Assembly (NCBI GenBank): GCA_963621245.1
Contig: CAVFCW010000002.1
Location: 169,532 to 233,531 of the forward strand
Direction: 5' to 3'
Origin: SIG603 sp963621245
GTDB taxonomy: Bacteria; Bacillota; Clostridia; Oscillospirales; Acutalibacteraceae
DNA length: 64,000 nucleotides
The notes beneath the pieces are model-generated. The model saw only the letters and a program-made list of their open reading frames with translations, had not been told where the DNA came from and searched no databases. The position numbers and the translations under genes were made by a program. Every line of letters starts with the position of its first letter. Position 1 is the first letter of the stretch. This document shows positions 61,619 to 64,000 of the stretch, piece by piece.

Positions 61619-62815
61619 ATGGAGTACAAATTTGCCAACAGAATTTCATCGCTTAAGCCGTCTGCAATCCGTGAGATTTTCAAATATGCCGCAGATCCGT
61701 CATATATTTCGCTTTCTGCGGGAAATCCCGCTCCCGAGGCGTTCCCCGTCAAAGAGATAACCGAAATCAGCGCAAAGCTGCTTGAAGAGAATCCGATTTT
61801 GGCTCTTCAGTACAGCGTGACAGAAGGTTATCCGCTTCTTCGCGAGGAACTGAAAAACTACCTCAAGGAGAACCACGGCATCGGCAGAGATTTTGATAAT
61901 ATTCTCGTCACAAGCGGAGCTCAGCAGATAGCCGATCTTCTCACAAAGTCGCTTGTAAACGAGGGCGACGTCGTTATTAGCGAATCACCGTCATTCATCG
62001 GTTGCCTCAACACATTCCGTGCGTACGGCGCAAAGTTGGTCGGCGTTCCCATGGAGAGCGACGGCATGAACATCCAAAAGCTCGAGGAAGCTCTTCAAAA
62101 TAATCCGAACGCAAAGTTCATTTACACAATTCCGAACTTCCAGAATCCGTCGGGAATCACAATGAGCCTTGAAAAGCGCCATGCAGTTTACGAGCTTGCA
62201 AAGAAATACGGCGTTCTCATTCTTGAGGATAACCCGTACGGAGATTTGAGATATGTCGGTGATTACATTCCGCCGATTAAATCTTTCGATGAGGACGGTT
62301 TGGTTATGTATGCCGGTTCATTCTCAAAGGTTATAAGCCCCGGCATGCGTGTCGCTTATGTTTGCGGCCCATCGCCAGTCGTTCAAAAAATGGTTGTTTG
62401 CAAACAGGGTGCAGACGTTCACACAAATATCTGGGCACAGGTAGTTTGCTATCACTTCATGCACGACTATGATTTTAACGCTCACCTCGAGAATCTAAGA
62501 AAAATCTACACGAAGAAAAGACAGGTTCTGCTTGACGCCATGGAGAAAAATCTTGCCCCCTACATCACTTGGGACAATTTTGACGGCGGTCTTTTCGCTT
62601 GGTGCCACCTCCCCGAGGGAGTCGATATGCCCGACTTCTGCATGAAAGCGGTCGAGAGAAAAGTTTGCGTTGTTCCGGGAACCGCATTTCTCACGGACGA
62701 ATCCGAAAAATGCGACGCATTCAGAATCAACTTCTCAACTCCGACGGACGAACAGCTCGTCAAGGGAATTGAAATTCTCGGCGGTCTCATCAGAGATATA
62801 TTAAACATAAAGTAA
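61619..62815 (+). CDS. PLP-dependent aminotransferase (fold type I), under tryptophan T-box control
   Basis: 398 residues. Family marks: SLSAGNPAPEAFP near the N-terminus, ILVTSGAQQ, TIPNFQNPSG, EDNPYGDLRY and the PLP Lys in GSFSKVISPGMRVAY. Resembles 2-aminoadipate/aromatic aminotransferases of the LysN/MocR-like group. Start at 61619 with GAGAGGA upstream; the longer frame runs back through the T-box and is not coding. The Trp T-box suggests it acts on tryptophan or a related aromatic or keto acid. It lies 18 bases before trpS. Confidence 0.88.
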   Translation: MEYKFANRISSLKPSAIREIFKYAADPSYISLSAGNPAPEAFPVKEITEISAKLLEENPILALQYSVTEGYPLLREELKNYLKENHGIGRDFDNILVTSGAQQIADLLTKSLVNEGDVVISESPSFIGCLNTFRAYGAKLVGVPMESDGMNIQKLEEALQNNPNAKFIYTIPNFQNPSGITMSLEKRHAVYELAKKYGVLILEDNPYGDLRYVGDYIPPIKSFDEDGLVMYAGSFSKVISPGMRVAYVCGPSPVVQKMVVCKQGADVHTNIWAQVVCYHFMHDYDFNAHLENLRKIYTKKRQVLLDAMEKNLAPYITWDNFDGGLFAWCHLPEGVDMPDFCMKAVERKVCVVPGTAFLTDESEKCDAFRINFSTPTDEQLVKGIEILGGLIRDILNIK

Positions 62816-62833
62816 AAACAGGAGATTTTTATA

Positions 62834-63838
62834 ATGGAAAACCAAACACCTAAAAAAAGAGTTCTGAGCATGGTTCAGCCGACAGGAACATTTACAATCG
62901 GTAACTATTTCGGTGCTCTCAAGAATTTTGCCGCACTTCAGGATGATTACGAGTGCGTTTATGCCATGGCAGATCTTCACGCAATCACCGTAAGACAGGA
63001 GCCGAAGCAACTAAGAGAGAATGTTTATAAATCGTATGCGCTCACTCTTGCTTGCGGCATCGACCTTGACAAATCAATTCTATTCTTGCAAAGTCAGGTT
63101 CCAGAGCACAGCCAGCTTGCATGGATACTCAACTGCTACACGCAGTTCGGCGAGCTCTCGAGAATGACCCAGTTCAAGGATAAGTCCGCTAAGCACGCAG
63201 ACAACATCAATGCGGGTCTTTTCACATATCCTTGCCTTATGGCGGCTGACATTCTTCTTTATCAGGCAGACTATGTTCCGATCGGAGCAGACCAGAAACA
63301 GCATCTTGAGCTTACAAGAAACATCGCAGAGAGATTCAACGGCCTCTACTCCCCCACGTTCACCGTTCCGGACGGAATTATTCCGAAGAACGGCGCAAGA
63401 ATTATGAGCCTTGCAGATCCCACCAAGAAGATGAGCAAGTCTGATGACAACGTAAATTCGTTCATCACACTTCTTGACCCGAAAGACACCGTAATCAAGA
63501 AATTCAAGCGTGCCGTAACGGATTCCGAGGCAAGCGTACATTACGGCGAGGGCAAGGACGGAATTAACAACCTCATGGGAATTTACTCCGCCGCAACAGG
63601 CAAGAGCTTTGACGAGATTGAAAAGGAGTTCGAAGGCAAGGGTTACGGCGACTTCAAGACAGCCGTAGGCGAAACTGTTGCCGACTGCCTCGCACCTATT
63701 CAGGAAAAATACAATGAGTATATCTCCGATAAAAAATTCCTTGAAAAATGCTTTGAAGAGAATGCCGAGAAGGCACACTACATCGCAAGAAAGACTGTCT
63801 CAAAGGTTATGAGAAAAATAGGCTACATCAGCCTTTGA
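62834..63838 (+). CDS. trpS: Tryptophanyl-tRNA synthetase
   Basis: 334 residues. Class I signature in PTGTFTIGN (the HIGH equivalent) and KKMSKSDDN. Charges tRNA-Trp. Second gene of the T-box operon, so its level follows uncharged tRNA-Trp. Confidence 0.95.
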   Translation: MENQTPKKRVLSMVQPTGTFTIGNYFGALKNFAALQDDYECVYAMADLHAITVRQEPKQLRENVYKSYALTLACGIDLDKSILFLQSQVPEHSQLAWILNCYTQFGELSRMTQFKDKSAKHADNINAGLFTYPCLMAADILLYQADYVPIGADQKQHLELTRNIAERFNGLYSPTFTVPDGIIPKNGARIMSLADPTKKMSKSDDNVNSFITLLDPKDTVIKKFKRAVTDSEASVHYGEGKDGINNLMGIYSAATGKSFDEIEKEFEGKGYGDFKTAVGETVADCLAPIQEKYNEYISDKKFLEKCFEENAEKAHYIARKTVSKVMRKIGYISL

Positions 63839-63884
63839 TTACCGAAAACCCACGGCTCAAACTTAACAGAACGATATTTTGAAA

Positions 63885-63936
63885 TTGACCCCCAAAAGTT
63901 GGATTTTTTATCTGTCTTTTGGGGGCGGTTTTTTCC
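63885..63936 (+). terminator. Terminator of the trpS operon, resembling an IS3-type end
   Basis: CCCCCAAAAG-N17-CTTTTGGGGG followed by CGGTTTTTTCC. The left arm, TTGACCCCCAAAAGTTGGA, resembles inverted-repeat ends of IS3-family elements; no transposase is visible. Confidence 0.75.
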
Positions 63937-63950
63937 TTGTTTTTCCAAAA

Positions 63951-63985
63951 GAAAAGGGACTTTCAAGTCTCCTTAAAAGTCCCTT
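63951..63985 (-). terminator. Probable terminator of a minus-strand gene beyond the right edge
   Basis: AAGGGACTTT and AAAGTCCCTT pair around a 12-base loop; on the minus strand it runs into TTTTCTTTT. It faces the trpS operon terminator. Confidence 0.6.
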
Positions 63986-64000
63986 GCGACATATTGTCAA

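Overview
The window looks like chromosomal DNA of a Gram-positive member of the Clostridia (Bacillota), probably a gut Oscillospiraceae/Ruminococcaceae-type anaerobe. The evidence is strong AGGAGG-type ribosome sites, a tryptophan T-box, class B sortase, RqcH, TrmK/Nif3, DnaD/DnaI, a SigH-type sigma factor, several iron-sulfur and flavin enzymes, and a C-glycoside deglycosidase locus of the kind known from gut bacteria. Taxonomy is inferred from gene content only.

Left part (1-16,000, minus strand): a catabolic and redox region. A three-gene operon (10793-13468) encodes a Gfo/Idh/MocA oxidoreductase and the beta and alpha subunits of a C-glycoside deglycosidase, matching the dgpA/B/C logic in which a sugar is first oxidised and the C-C bond to the aglycone is then cleaved. 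Downstream lie a FAD flavoprotein of the fumarate-reductase type, an NTF2-like protein, an MFS transporter, a NuoG/GltD fusion and a NuoF-like protein that has lost its FMN/NADH motif. Further left are an AraC regulator fused to a GH39-like domain whose acid/base Glu is Asn, an iron-sulfur flavoprotein with a zinc ribbon, and a gene cut by the window edge. A CPBP-type membrane protein and an SGNH hydrolase lie upstream of the operon.

Middle (16,200-38,200): an S51-type peptidase coupled to a WYL regulator, a GntP permease with a GntR-like palindrome, AraD, and a complete-looking atp operon. That operon has no free delta subunit; a delta C-terminal domain is instead fused to the N-terminus of alpha, and subunit c carries a signal-peptide-like leader. 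Then come tRNA-Arg(ACG), a stretch of AT-rich unknown genes including a frameshifted one, a DUF1275 protein, two LysR regulators, an AEC carrier, a 2-hydroxyacid dehydrogenase, a DAACS symporter behind a possible attenuator, and sortase B.

Right part (38,200-64,000): asnB / D-aspartate-ligase-like ATP-grasp / asnB (likely cell-wall peptide modification), a histidine phosphatase with a cupin, PepV-type dipeptidase, PcrA helicase, an rqcH-nif3-trmK operon, a zinc-ribbon protein, a SigH-type sigma factor, a dnaD-dnaI-lipoprotein-yifB-HAD operon, a secreted multi-SH3 lysozyme, and a tryptophan T-box controlling an aminotransferase plus trpS.
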